Both the position numbers and the translations under genes were made by a program. A stretch of 64,000 nucleotides of DNA from Prunella strophiata (lineage: Eukaryota > Chordata > Aves > Passeriformes > Prunellidae): NCBI GenBank assembly GCA_036583965.1, contig JAZBQD010000025.1:12106300-12170299 (forward strand), given 5' to 3'. The notes beneath the pieces were generated by a model. The model did not search any database. It was not told where the DNA came from and was given only the letters and a program-made list of their open reading frames with translations. The number at the start of each line of letters is the position of its first letter. Within the stretch, counting starts at the first letter, position 1. Positions 45,660 through 56,856 of the stretch are shown here, piece after piece.

Positions 45660-47011
45660 GTGGGTTTGCCTTTGCTTCCTTGCCTTATCCCATAGCAAAG
45701 CCTGCTCAACAAAAGGCCTGAGCTCCGAGGTGACAAAATCAGCCTCTCCTTCCAGCCCTGCATTGCCCCATTTTCTCCGACTCCCAGTGCAAAGGTTCCC
45801 GCCTCTGCAAGCCGCCAGGGTTTTGCCACACAGGGCAACGAGAGGCCAGGCAGGGAGTTGCTCACTGCAGGGGTCACTGAGCCAGCACTCTTTCCTCACT
45901 CAGCCCCACGACACTCCAGGCATGGCATGTCACTGCCTGCAGTCACCCAGCAAAGTGACATCACTTGGTTAGAAAGAGCTGATTGTGTTTCATGCTCCTT
46001 GCTGATTAACCAAGCACGCTTTAATGATGTCAACACAGACTGATTCATTGGCACCCCAGCTGGGATATTGTTTTTGCTCTGCAATATGAGTAAAGGAAGT
46101 ACTTTGCTCAAAAGGTCACCTTTACATCTGATGGTTTTTAATCTCTTCCCAGGAACAAGTTGCAGTAATCATTGGTAGAAGTGAAAGGGAAACAGGATCA
46201 CTCTTCAAAGAAAGTTCATTTTCAGCCTCTGCTTCCCCCTCATGCAGCAGCAAAAATCTGTGTTTAGTACATATTAATGGCAAAAAAAATTCATATTAAA
46301 GCCACAAAACAACGGTGGGGGAGAGAGGCTGCAAAGCAAACCATCTTAAAGCAAACCCTCTCAGTTTCACTTGAAACTTGGATTCAAGTTGACAGAGTTA
46401 ACTTGCTCCTGAACTAAGTGCCAGACATTTCTCTGGCAACAAGTTGCTTCTTCCAGCTCTGCCTATGCCTGATTTCACAGGAACAGAAACTGGCAAAAGA
46501 ATGGAAAACATCGTCCAGGCATGAGACACAGGAATTTATTGAAGTAGTACAGGCAATGGCTGGTGGAAAGGCAGTTTCAGTAATAAAAAGTGTGTACATT
46601 GTGCTTTGTTTATCTCAGTGTTCTGCTTTACTCAGAGTTTACACACTGGCACCTTCCCAAAGAAAGTACTAGTACAGTGTATCAGTGGGGACAGAGTCAA
46701 TCTCTGAACTACAGGTGAGTTGCAGCCATCTCACTGAGCAGAATTACCTGTTCCAGCTGCTCAAATGTTTGTGGTTGCGGGAAGCCCCTGGATGTGGAAC
46801 TTACCTGTCCTGTTGAGCCTGACTTTAGTATGGAGTAACTAAAAGCTTTTATAATTTATGCCCTTTGTTTTGATTCTTGCCCTTCCTCTGTTTTAAGAGG
46901 GAAAGACATTGGAGCTGGGCCAGGATCCCATGTACTGCCAACATCCTGCCCCTGCTCTGCCCACATCCACCCAGTGAACATACAAGAGGGGCAGTTTGGA
47001 ACTTATAAATC
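45660..47011. other. RASD1-MED9 convergent intergenic spacer
   Basis: About 1.35 kb separates the two transcript ends. No gene, CR1 copy or RNA gene is recognised. The sequence is AT-richer than its flanks between 46250 and 46680. Confidence 0.7.
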
Positions 47012-47017
47012 TTTATT
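47012..47017 (-). terminator. MED9: MED9 poly-A signal
   Basis: TTTATT on the + strand is AATAAA on the - strand, about 540 bases beyond the MED9 stop. It is the nearest canonical signal, and gives a 3' UTR of about 0.55 kb. Confidence 0.6.
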
Positions 47018-47553
47018 TGACTCATCTCAGACACAACCACCAATTGTTTTAAAAAGAGAAATACAGAAGTAACTGAAAGCAATCATTCCTCTTCCAACAC
47101 ACAGGGAATGGAAAGTGTACCAGAGACTCTTTCCAGGAGCAGGGCCAAACAGTTCATGCTTCCTTATGTTCCCTTTTGATGTTTGGCCATTTTTAAGTAA
47201 AAAAAAAAAAAAGGCAGAAATGCCCCTTTTTCACCAGCAGGTACTTTGACCCTTAGTGAGGAGAAAGTAAATGTCTCCTGCTTATTTGAACATAAAAAAC
47301 AACAACCCCACCCTGAGAGAAAACAAGAGATGGGATATGTAAGTGCACAGTCCTGCAGCTGATCAAGGGAACGTGCTGCTGCCACTGTCCCAGGAGAGCA
47401 CACGGTGTCCTGGCCCAGTGTCACACACCCATGGTCCACACAGGCACAACGCCCCAGCTCTGTAACCACAACACCTAAAGAAAGAAACTTCTGCCACCCT
47501 GTTCAGCCTGGGCAGGAGGTATCTCAGACCCAGAGAGTGGAGCTGTGCCTTTC

Positions 47554-47771
47554 CTACTCCTTGGGGATTTCAAACATGCAAAGGCTCTTGTACTTCTGCA
47601 GCAGCTCGTTTTTGGTCCGGACCTGCTCCCGCAGGTTCTGCAGCTGCTGCTGCTGCTGCTCTCGGGCTCACCCCGATGCCAGGCATGGAGCTGATCAGCT
47701 TCCTCATCTCCTGGAACTTGTTCTTGAGCTCATTCAGTACCTGGTGAACATCCTGGCTGTCCTTGTCCATG
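47554..47771 (-). CDS. MED9: MED9 exon 2 (Mediator subunit 9), one-base frameshift inside
   Basis: MED9 is a small subunit of the middle module of the Mediator complex that bridges activators and RNA polymerase II in the nucleus. Read on the - strand, the exon follows TCATCTGCAG and encodes [31 protein letters not shown] and, in the other frame, [20 protein letters not shown] and the end [12 protein letters not shown] with TAG at 47554-47556. These are the conserved MED9 coiled-coil helices. The two halves are in different frames: an extra base lies at about 47659-47666 (AGCCCGAGAG before five CAG codons). The literal frame turns the Gln run into Ala and stops at 47570-47572. The expected protein is about 117 residues, shorter than human (about 146) because of a short Pro-rich N-terminus. 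Confidence 0.95.
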
Positions 47772-50700
47772 CTGCAGATGAGAGAAAATCGAGACACTGT
47801 GAATACTCCTATTGAAAACACTGTCATTTCCAATGTAACCAGGGTTTAAATTGGAATTCACTGGGAAAATTGCTCTTGGTATCTAGCTACACACACCTGA
47901 TTCACCTATCCCAATAAAATGACACAGATTGATAAAGACTGGGTAGCTATGGGGCAACCTGGTTTCCTGCAAATTTCGAGCACACAATCCAGTCACCTCA
48001 GAATGCATTCATCAGGTTAGGAGCTGCTCTGCAGCTTTCAAACATCACCCTGGAGCAGGCTAAATTCTCCCTCTGAACTCCTGTACCTCTCTTTGGGGAA
48101 GGTAAGATTGCATATGTGTTGAGTGTAGTCACCTGGAAAAAAAGATCTCAGTTCCACCCGTGACCTGTTGCTGCTGTAATACAAAAAAATCAATGCAGCC
48201 AAACAGCTTGACAGCAGAAAACAGAAACTGCTCCCCAAAGTGTCAGAGAGTGTCCAAAGGCAGAGAAAATGGTACTTGGGAGCTTTAAAATGAGTCTCTG
48301 GGGATTAATACTTAATAAAAGAGAAGCGGTGGGGGGTTTTTTGGGTTGGTTTGGGGTGTTTTTTTTAAGAGCAGTAGAATTGGCTCTGCAGCCAGCTCTG
48401 TGCTTTTCAAGGCTCAGTGTTGTCTGAGGCAGCGTCTGCCCTTGAACCCTCATTAGTATCTGACTCAGCTTTGTTAGCACCAGCAAGAAGTTTTACTGAT
48501 TCCAGGCAAAAGCAAGCCCCCGCTTCCAGGCTGCCTGTTAATAGGGAGAGCAGGATTCTAATGGTCTTTGAAAGACTGGGAGCCTGTTCAATAGCCAGAC
48601 CTAAAAATAAATCTGCTTGGCATGACCAGGGCAGAGAGGTGCTCGATTAGAACTTTGGGGAATCGTGACATGGCTGGGAGCAAAACTTTTAAGCAGATGG
48701 CCGCCGCTTGTTTCAAAAGCCTGTTGGAACAAAATATTCATTATTCCCTTCTAAATAAAACTGCAGCTGGTACTATAATGTCTCCCCATTATGCAGGCAC
48801 TCAGGGCCAGGTTGGCAGTGGAAAAATACAGAATCACACACACAGCCAACCCCATGGCACATCTGGGGAGGGAAGGATGGGGTAGACACTGCCTCTCATC
48901 CACCACAGCTGCAGGCTGGCTTTGACAGAGGTGTCCTCCCCACATCCCATCCCCTTCCCCACTCAAAGAGAACTGACAGCTGCCTGTTGCCTGGTTGATC
49001 CAAAGGGATAAATATTTCAGGGTTGGTGAGGTTTTTTTTCCTGATGGGTAGTTTTCCTGCTGGATCAAGCCACTGAAGTGATTCCCTGTTTGGGGGCATG
49101 GAGAGGTGGGAGTGAGAAGGTGTGGGAAGAGACTGTAGCTGCACAGGATTCCAACACAGCATCCAACCACAGCCTGTGCTGATACACTGGGCACAAAACC
49201 TGCCACAAGGCACAGTGTCCTTCACCACACCAGCACAACCCACCATGGGTAGAGCCACACAGTGGGACCTCAGCAGTGATGCCATTGACTCTACAAGGCT
49301 GAAAACATCAGCAGACTTTGTTTAGGAAAACTTTCTCCACACCCAAACAACAGGAAACAGCACCCATCCTTGAATGTCAGCAAATTTACGCGATACATTC
49401 TCGCTCTGGAGCACAGAGTCACCTTGGAGATGTGTCCTCACAGCTGAGTCAGTGTCAGAACAGCAGGGCTGGCCTCTGCCACTCGAGGCAGTGTCAGAGG
49501 ACACCCGTTTGCCATCTGTCAGGGACAGGAGGCACAGCATCCCACCGCTGGTGCCACCTTTCTGCCACACTGCTCAGCACCTACATCGGCTCGAGCTGCC
49601 CAGGAAATGCCACACACAAAGCCAAGGGAGGTAGCTGGGCAGCAGGAGTGGGTGGCTCGGTGGGACAGGGCACAAGATATCCCTGGGACTGTCATCTGTG
49701 AGTCACTGCAACCTGATGAGTGACACATCACAGTCTGAGAGGTCTCAGCCCCTGGCTACTGCCCGCTCTGGTGATGTTCACGCACACACCTGGCAGGGGG
49801 TTTAGCCTCACTCTGTGGTCTGCACAGATCACAGAGAATCAAGGTCAGGGGGCAAGCTCGATGGCCTACAGCTAGCACAATGGGGAAACTGAGTGAAATT
49901 ACAGTGTTTGTGTGCTCATGCCCATTCTGGACTGGTGTGTCAAAGGTATTCATTCCCATGGATTTGGTCTGCTTGGGCTGCAGAGCCATTAAGGATGAAC
50001 CTCCCTCACCTTTCAGACACTGCTTGCTCCAAGTGAAACATCAGCAGGACACAAAGCAGCTCCTCAATGAGTGCACAGGGAGAGGGCAGGAAGAAAGCAA
50101 CTTCATGCTTCCCATGCCCACTGCCTCACCCTGCCCAGATGAGAGCACAGAGCCTGCCTAGATGGATTTTGACAGCAGAGATATCCCCTTTCTGGGAATT
50201 CAGATGAGCATCTCTGGAGGGGTTATCCTGGCCCAGAAACACCCCAGTTGTCAGGAATTCTTGTACCAGCACCTTTCACCTGTACAGTGCTTATCTTGAG
50301 CTGGGAAGAGAACAGTGTATGTCCCACTGAGGAAGCCATCCCTGCTTTTACAACTTCCCAGAAATGGGCTGCATTCCTGACGCACTGTCTCTGTATTTCC
50401 TGAGGCTGTTATCAGCCAAAGAGTAGAGTTCTCTGGAGCAATAACCCTGCAGACAGACAGTGCTCCTGCTCTGGGGTTAGTGGTGGGGCAGTGTACCTGA
50501 GCCACGGGAGCACCTGCACTGCTCAGGAAACCTTGACACCACCCAGGGCACTGGAACAACTCAGAGTGGAGAGGCACTTGGGGCTGAGCCAGCTCCCTCC
50601 AACGCTCTTCCCAGGAACTCCAGCTGAAGAGAAAAAGGGCAAAGGACATGCTGGGAGGATGGAGAGCATCACTAGAAGGATGACCCATTGCCCTGCTACC

Positions 50701-51173
50701 TCTTCAGGGCATCCTGGGGAAGTGAGGGCTGGGAGAGCATCACTTGAGGGAGGATCCAATAGCTCAGCTCCCTATTCAAGGCATTATGAGGATGCTAAGG
50801 ATGAAAAAACAACTTAGAGGGAACCCCATAACTCCGCTCCCTGTGCAGAGATCCCACAGACGCTGTGGCTTGGCAGAACATCACTCGAGGGCGAGCCCCA
50901 TTGCCCTGCTCCCCATCCAGAGCATCCTGGGGACGCCGGGAGCCGGGTGAGCATCACTAGAGGGGACATCCCATTGCCTCACTCCCTATCCAGAGCATCC
51001 CCATGGATGCCGTGACTGGGAGAACATCACCGGCGAGGGCATCCCTTAGCCCTGCTCCTCACGCAGCCCCCCGGGAGCTCCGCTGTGAGGCAGCGCCGCC
51101 CGAGCGGCGCGGCTGCGGCAGGGCCGCGGCGCCCGGCGGGGCGGGGGGTGGCGGTGGCCGTGCCCGCCGTTAC
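47772..51173 (-). other. MED9 intron (3.4 kb)
   Basis: The single intron starts with GTAACG at 51173 on the - strand and ends with CTGCAG at 47772. It contains a 71-73 bp tandem array near its 5' end (50640-51050). Otherwise no gene or CR1 copy was recognised. A block with AATGGGGAAACTGAG at 49879-49893 recalls a MIR core but is too short to call. Confidence 0.9.
50640..51050. repeat. 71-73 bp minisatellite in MED9 intron 1
   Basis: The anchor (A/G)(A/G)CATCAC recurs at 50665, 50736, about 50806 (degenerate), 50877, 50950 and 51023, that is, six units of 70-73 bases. Each unit contains CATTGCC-type and CCCTATCCAGAGCATCC-type blocks. The array stops just short of the GC-rich exon 1 region. 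Confidence 0.88.
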
Positions 51174-51460
51174 CATTTGATGATGTCGTGGACGAGCGGC
51201 AGGAAGGAGAACTCCTCCTGCGCGGGCGGCAGCGGCGGCGGCTTCTGCTCGGCGGGCGGCTCCGTTGGCGGCGGCTCCTCGGCGGCGCGGCCCGCGGGCC
51301 CGGACGCCATGGCGGGCCCGGCAGTGACGGAGCGGGGCGGGCCCGGCCGCGCTCCGCCTCACGGCCCTCACGGAGCGGGGAGCCGCGCCGGCAGCCGGGA
51401 GCGCTGCGGAGTGCGGGCGTGTTCTGCAGCTCGTCTGTGATCCTGCTGAGAGCCCCGTGA
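50980..51460 (-). promoter_or_regulatory. MED9: MED9 CpG-island promoter
   Basis: The block is very GC- and CpG-rich over exon 1 and about 150 bases upstream, with no TATA box, as expected of a housekeeping Mediator gene. Minisatellites flank it on both sides (50640-51050 and 51437-52090). Confidence 0.6.
51174..51310 (-). CDS. MED9: MED9 exon 1, N-terminal 45 residues
   Basis: On the - strand the exon starts ATG at 51310-51308 and encodes MASGPAGRAAEEPPPTEPPA, a Pro-rich low-complexity stretch, and then EEFSFLPLVHDIIK, the conserved start of the MED9 domain. It ends with two bases (TG) at a GTAACG donor. Exon 2 supplies the C to make Cys, as in the mammalian sequence (IIKCMDKDS). The start is the only Met in frame before the conserved block and lies in a CpG island. 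Confidence 0.94.
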
Positions 51461-52090
51461 TCGCCCTGAAACTGACAGTGGTCCCCGCTGAAACCCGCAG
51501 TGGTCACCCCTAAATGCCTCCACAGCGATCCCAGATATACACCTGAGACCCTCAGTGATCCCTCTGAAACTTCCAGTGATCCTCCCTGAAACCCTTAGTG
51601 TTCCCCCTGAAACTTCCAGTGATCCCCCTGAGACCCTCAGTGATCCCTCCTGAAACCTCCAGTGATCCTCCCTGAAACTCTATGTTCCCCCTGAAACTTC
51701 CAGTGATGCCCCGCCAAAACCTGCAGTGATCACCCCATAATGCCTCCACAGTGATCCCGCCTGTGCCCCAGTGATCCCCCTGAGACCCTCAGTGATCCCC
51801 CTAAAACTTCCAGTGATCCCCCTGAGACCCTCAGTGATCCTTCCTGAAACCTCCAGTGATACCCCTAAGTGCCTCCACAGTGATCCCGCCTGTGCCCCAG
51901 TGATCCCCCTGAGATCCCTCAGTGATTCCTCCTGAAACTTCCAGTGATCCCCCCAAAACCCCCAGTGATCCTCTTGAAACTTTCAGTGATCCCCCTGAGA
52001 TCGCCACTGATCATTCCTGTGCCCCCCTAATTGCTTCCCCCTCACCCCTCAGTGATCCCCCTCACCCCTCAGTGATCCCTTTACAATCCC
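51437..52090. repeat. 21-22 bp minisatellite with higher-order structure, upstream of MED9
   Basis: More than 25 degenerate copies of a unit like CAGTGATCCCCCTGAGACCCT are present. A longer block starting TGCCTCCACAGTGATCCCG recurs at 51741 and 51870 (129 bases apart), with a related start at 51515, so several basic units have been amplified together. The array begins about 130 bases upstream of the MED9 start codon. Confidence 0.92.
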
Positions 52091-52219
52091 CAGGGATCCT
52101 GCCATGACACCCCCACAATGATCCCATATCCCACCCGAGCCCCACACAGGAGCTGGGGGGTTGGAGGAAGGAGAGATTGTGGAACCCTGCACCCCAAGGG
52201 CAGGGTGAGGAGAAGGGGT

Positions 52220-52378
52220 GCCAGCAACCATCCAGGTGTCCCGGGAGCCATTCAGGGACCACTCGAACCACCCAGAGGTCCCAGAAAATATCCATGTGTC
52301 CCAGTAACCATCCAGGGGTCCCAGGAACCATCCAGGGATCCCAGGAACCATCCCAGCACTCCCAGGAGCTATCTGTGG
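52220..52378. repeat. 20-bp minisatellite
   Basis: About eight copies of a 20-bp unit like GTCCCAGGAACCATCCAGGG have the AACCAT anchor spaced by 20-21 bases (52222, 52243, 52264, 52283, 52303, 52323, 52343). It follows the 21-22 bp array but has a different unit. Confidence 0.9.
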
Positions 52379-52794
52379 GCTGGTCGTGGCTCCCAGCCCC
52401 TCACCACACTTGGATTGGTGTCCCAAGTTTCTATATATCCCTCTCTTTCAAGCCAAATCTGAGGGGGAAAATTGCATTATTCTGTGTAAATAATCACAGC
52501 AGGGTTTCTCTGTCTCTTGTATCCCAGCTTTCCAACATAATTTTTTTTATTTGGAGTCCTCAGTTTGACTTTAATACAAATTGAGCTGAATGATGGGGAT
52601 GTGATCCTTGAAATGCCTTAAGGACAGATGTTTACATGGGACCAGACTTTCTGCTCAAGGGAGGAAGCATGGCCAGCATCAGTTGCAGGGAAAGCAAGCT
52701 GGAGAGTTGGATGAGAGCCTGGGCTGGAGACTGGAGGAATCTGGAGGAAGAACAGAAGTGTGATGTCAGCGCTGGGACTGCTGTGAAGCTGGGA

Positions 52795-53196
52795 GAGGGA
52801 GAAGAAGAAGACTGAGAGAGCTGGGGGTGCTCAGCCTGGGGAAGGACTCCAGAGACCTCAGAGCCCCTTCCACTGCCCAAAGGGGCTCCAAGAGAGCTGG
52901 AGAGAGACTTTGGACAAGGGCTGGAGTGGCAGGACAAGGGGGAATGGCTTCCCACTGCCAGAGGGCAGGGTTAGATGGGATATTGGGGAAAGAAATCTTC
53001 CCTCTGAGGATGAGGCCCTGGCACAGGTTGCCCAGAGAAGCTGTGGCTGCATCATTCCTGGAAGTGTTCAAAACCAGGTTGGACAAAGTTTGAAGCAACC
53101 TGGTCTAGCAGAAGGTGTCCTTACCCATGGCAGGGGATTGGAAGCAGGTGATCTTTAAAGTCCTTTTCAAACCAAACCATTCTGGGATTCTGTGAA
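52795..53196 (+). mobile_element. CR1 LINE, 3'-end fragment (about 400 bp)
   Basis: It runs from GGTGCTCAGCCTGGGGAAGG through GGCAGGACAAGGGGGAATGG, CAGGTTGCCCAGAGAAGCTG and GAAGGTGTCCTTACCCATGG to the tail CATTCTGGGATTCTGTGA. It is non-coding and 5'-truncated. Confidence 0.94.
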
Positions 53197-55960
53197 GAAA
53201 TGGAGCTCTGGTGTGACTGACCTGCAGGGGAAGGAGGTGGCTCAGGATGGTGAGTGGTCAAGGCTGGGAGAGGGAGGGTGATGCCCCTCTGCATCCAAGC
53301 AGCCTCTATTTGCTTCAGTGCAGTTCTGCCCTTGTGTTCAAACCCCTGTACCCACACAAAGCATCACAGCATGGATAATACCAGCCACACTTGAGAGCTT
53401 TTCTTCCTGGTTTGGCTTAGACAAAATGCATTATTTAATTTTTCATATGAAATAGGTCTCCCTGCTCAATGGTTACAGGCTGAGCAGGACTGGGAAGGCA
53501 ATTTTCTTTTTTAAACCAATTTCTTTCTGAAAACAAACAGAGGCTATTTATACACCTAATGAGAATGCTGGCAACCATTTAAATGGGGGGTATTGGCTGT
53601 TTGCTCTAAATATAGCAGATGCAGTCGCTCACTTTGTTCCTAGTGTCAGGAATAGATCCTGGATCCATAACTGATGCTGGAATGTGCAAAGGAGCCTGGG
53701 GGAGCCCAGGTTCCACTGAACAGATCCCTGTGGGAAGGCTGGTGGTATTTATGGCCCTTGACTGAGCCAAGCAGGAGGCACAGGATGCTGTGCCCTTCAG
53801 ATGGGGCTGAATGGTTCATTTCTGCCTCTTTTTAAGGGCTGTTTCTAAAGCAGGAGTTGATTCAGGCTCTGTGGGGGACACTTCCCTCCGTACTGTGCTG
53901 GTTTTAATTCTCCCCTTGGCTTTCTGGAGGAGGGCAGCAATAATTGCTGGGTTGCTGGATGCCTGCCTCTGATGTTTGAGTCAGGCAGTTGTTCCAGCAG
54001 GTGACAACATGCAGATACCATTCAGTACCTAAAGTGCTGTCAATCAGCATTTCTTTTTGCCTTTCCATTTCTATTTGGAGTCTCGTGTTCCCAAAGAGCT
54101 GGAACACAGCTTTAGCTAGGTGATGTGTCCCTGCCTCTTGCCTTCTCTGCCTTGTGGAAACAGCTCCTCCAGCTCCCCCAGGTGACCCACCTCTGTCCTT
54201 TGGGGCTTGTCATGTCTTGTGGCAAGTCCAGGGGACAGCAAAGGTGTTTCACAGCCTGGTTAAAGTTTGAAGGGCTCCTCCACCACTGGAGATGCTGGTG
54301 AATTGATGAGACTGTGTGGTGTCAGCCTGCACGAGGGCACAGTAGAGCTGTGGTCTGTAGCATGACAGTGTGTTCAGATCCCTATCCCTAGGGAGAGCTG
54401 AGAGCAGCTGACAGGCCTGGCAGGGAAGAGAAGATTTTTGATTTTCTGCATTGTGGGTGTGTACAGTGTTAACCTCAGGTGAGGGGCAGTGCTGGTGTGC
54501 CCAAATCTTCACCTGTCCTTATGGGGCTCCAAGCTGTGAGACCTTTGTTCCAAGGGGGTGATGTGGTGACCCTTGTTATGTCCTTGTGAATGCAGCTCTT
54601 TCCACATCCTTTGGCAGTTGTGTTGGGGTCTCCATCTCAGATGGGAGGGCTGTGTCAGCCCATCCACTGTTCTCAGGAGGAGCTGGTGGTGGGCTGCAGT
54701 TCTCCCTAATTTTCATTCTAGATTTTTTTATCCTGCTATCAGTTCCTCAGCAGAAGGACTTGAATGGGCAACCTGTGAAAACTCCATGTGAGGCAGCTAA
54801 AGCATGAACAAAGACACTTAGTGATGAATGAAATGAATAATTTCCCCCTGGATTTGGTAATAAACCTGAAGTGCAAATGATCGACCTGTTCCTCAATTTA
54901 ATTGTGGCTCTTTGTACAATTCATTTGCTGGACAGGCAGTGTCTGAAATGTGTGAATGTTTCCAAACCATCTGATTTTCTGTGTACATTCATTGCTCACC
55001 CAGACATTTCATTAACCCATTATCCTAAAACCCAGCTGATCAAATAATCCCTATCCAGGGTATCTTTTGTTATTGCCTGTTTCTTTATGATACCAATGTT
55101 ATTCTTTCTTCTCCTGTCATTTCTGTACAGATTGTACCTCTTGTCCTCTTCCAAAGGGAACTTTTGAGGTATTTACCACCACTTATTTAATTCAGCACCA
55201 GGTGACTCTCTGCCTTTCACTATTTCCTTACAATGACTTGATGTTTTTATATTGATGGTCTGACATTTCACTGGGCTCCACTTCTTGCTGTTGGACCATC
55301 TGGAGCTTGTTGTGCTGTTGCCACCAGCTCTGTTATCATTTTTTACTATGTGGCTATCACCAGGTTGAACTTTATCTCTTCCTCCTGCTCCTGCATTGCA
55401 TCATCAGCTGAATTTTCTGTTTCAGTCTTGCTAAGCTGCTGTAGTGGGATAAGTATTGCTCAGTTGGTGTTGTCAGGGTTGTGACCACCTGGGAGGGGGT
55501 GATAGGAATGAGAAGTTACAGCTCCAGCCCTTGGCTGTGGTCAGGGCACCTTTTTGTTAGGTCATGGCTGTGATCCTGGAACTGCTCAGGTTTGTGGCTG
55601 AGATCTCCCTAATTTTGACCAGATGTGAATTCGGTCTTGGGCTCTGCCCTGTTTTGACTCCTGGGATCATTTCAGGCCCTGGTGTCTCAGTCTTCTCATG
55701 GGGGTGCTGATGGGACTGGCAGGTCATAAGCCAAGCTTCATCCTTTGAAACCGTTTTTTACCAGAGGGAATTTAGGCCCTGGAGGTCTGGCTGCCCCAAC
55801 CTCTCAGCCCTGCAGTCCCACATGCTCCCACAGCTGCTGGTGCCCCGGGTGCCATTGAGATTTAAGATCTAAAGAAGCAGCACCACAGACATCCACAGCA
55901 CCCCAATGCCTCCTGGAGTCACTGGCTGCTGGAGAAACTGGGCTACCATGGGAGGAGGGC
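53197..55960. other. Intergenic, no gene recognised
   Basis: No exon is supported. A small AT-rich block at 53530-53630 has two MEF2-like sites (see findings). The stretch 54800-55250 is AT-rich with few open frames. Confidence 0.6.
53544..53615. promoter_or_regulatory. Two MEF2-type sites, candidate enhancer
   Basis: CTATTTATAC (53544-53553) and CTAAATATAG (53606-53615) match the MEF2 consensus CTAWWWWTAG in nine and ten of ten positions. They lie 62 bases apart, with a TTTAAATGG block between them. The motif evidence is suggestive only. Confidence 0.35.
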
Positions 55961-55969
55961 CATCATGCC

Positions 55970-56856
55970 ATGACCAAGGAGATGCCAACCCTTGAGGAGA
56001 GCCCAGCATGCAGGACAGAGCCTGGGATAAGAGGTGGCACAGGAGGCTTGGCCAGGCTGCCTGTAGCACCAGGCTGGGTGTCACTGCAGGGCATTGGCCT
56101 GGCCATGCAGGCCAGTGCTTGGTGCTCCGAGCCTCGGGAAGCGAGTGGGGATGATTCAAGGCCACAGGGAGTGTCCAGTGACCTCCCCATGTTCTCCTAT
56201 GCCACCCCACTGCTGACCAAACACAGAGGCTGGCCCAGGCCACCCCAGGGGAGTCACCCTGGCTATTTCGTGGGCAGAGGGAGCACCGAGGACTTCTTGC
56301 ACAAGATCAGCTACGCAGAAGCACGGATCGAGGAAAACACGCAGGCAGGGCGGCTGCAGCCTGGCCCAGCTCCAGCTGCAGGTGGCTCTGGAGCTCACTG
56401 TCTCCGTTGGGCAGCTCTGTGACTGTGCAGCACCCCAGAGTGCTGAGTCCTGGGAGCCACCAGTCCCTGCAGAATCATCCCACGGTCAGGTTCGAACACT
56501 CCTGGCTGTTTTCCACCCAGGGCAAAGGGGAAAAAGTCACCTTGCAGGAGCAAGAGAGGAGCTTGGAGTGTGAATTTGGGGCGTCCCTGAGGAAACCTAC
56601 GCCTGCAGAGAGAAGTGCCCTTGTTACCACTGGGCAAAAGCAGCCCTGGATCCCTGCTGGCTCCCGCCGCAGTGTGGTGAGTCAGCAACGTCCCTGCCAT
56701 TATTTAGAAATAATGAGCGAGGCTCCGAACACGTGCGGCCAAAATCATGAGGCAGCAACAGTTTCACTCTCAATATGCAACCGTGGCCTTGAAGCAATGC
56801 TGCAAGAGCCTGCACTGAAGGGCAAGGCTCAGCCCAGGCAAGGATTTCTCTCCTGA
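55970..56856 (+). other. Unassigned coding-like stretch in overlapping frames
   Basis: Frame 2 (55970-56422) contains DLPMFSYATPLLTKHRGWPR, GYFVGRGSTEDFLHKISYAE and ARIEENTQAG, which read like genuine protein. In frame 3 a helix-like LAQLQLQVALELTVSVGQL follows at about 56360-56416. Frame 1 (56407-56856) then gives VRFEHSWLFSTQGKGEKVTL and QEQERSLECEFGASLRKP. No splice pair joins these frames convincingly. A decayed gene, a gene with assembly indels, or chance are all possible. I do not recognise a family, and no human gene at this place (between MED9 and NT5M) is known to me. Confidence 0.25.

Noticed and set aside
44862..47500. Glucocorticoid response element downstream of RASD1
   Set aside because: A 3'-flanking element is described for the mammalian gene, but no convincing paired AGAACA/TGTTCT half-sites at three-base spacing were seen.
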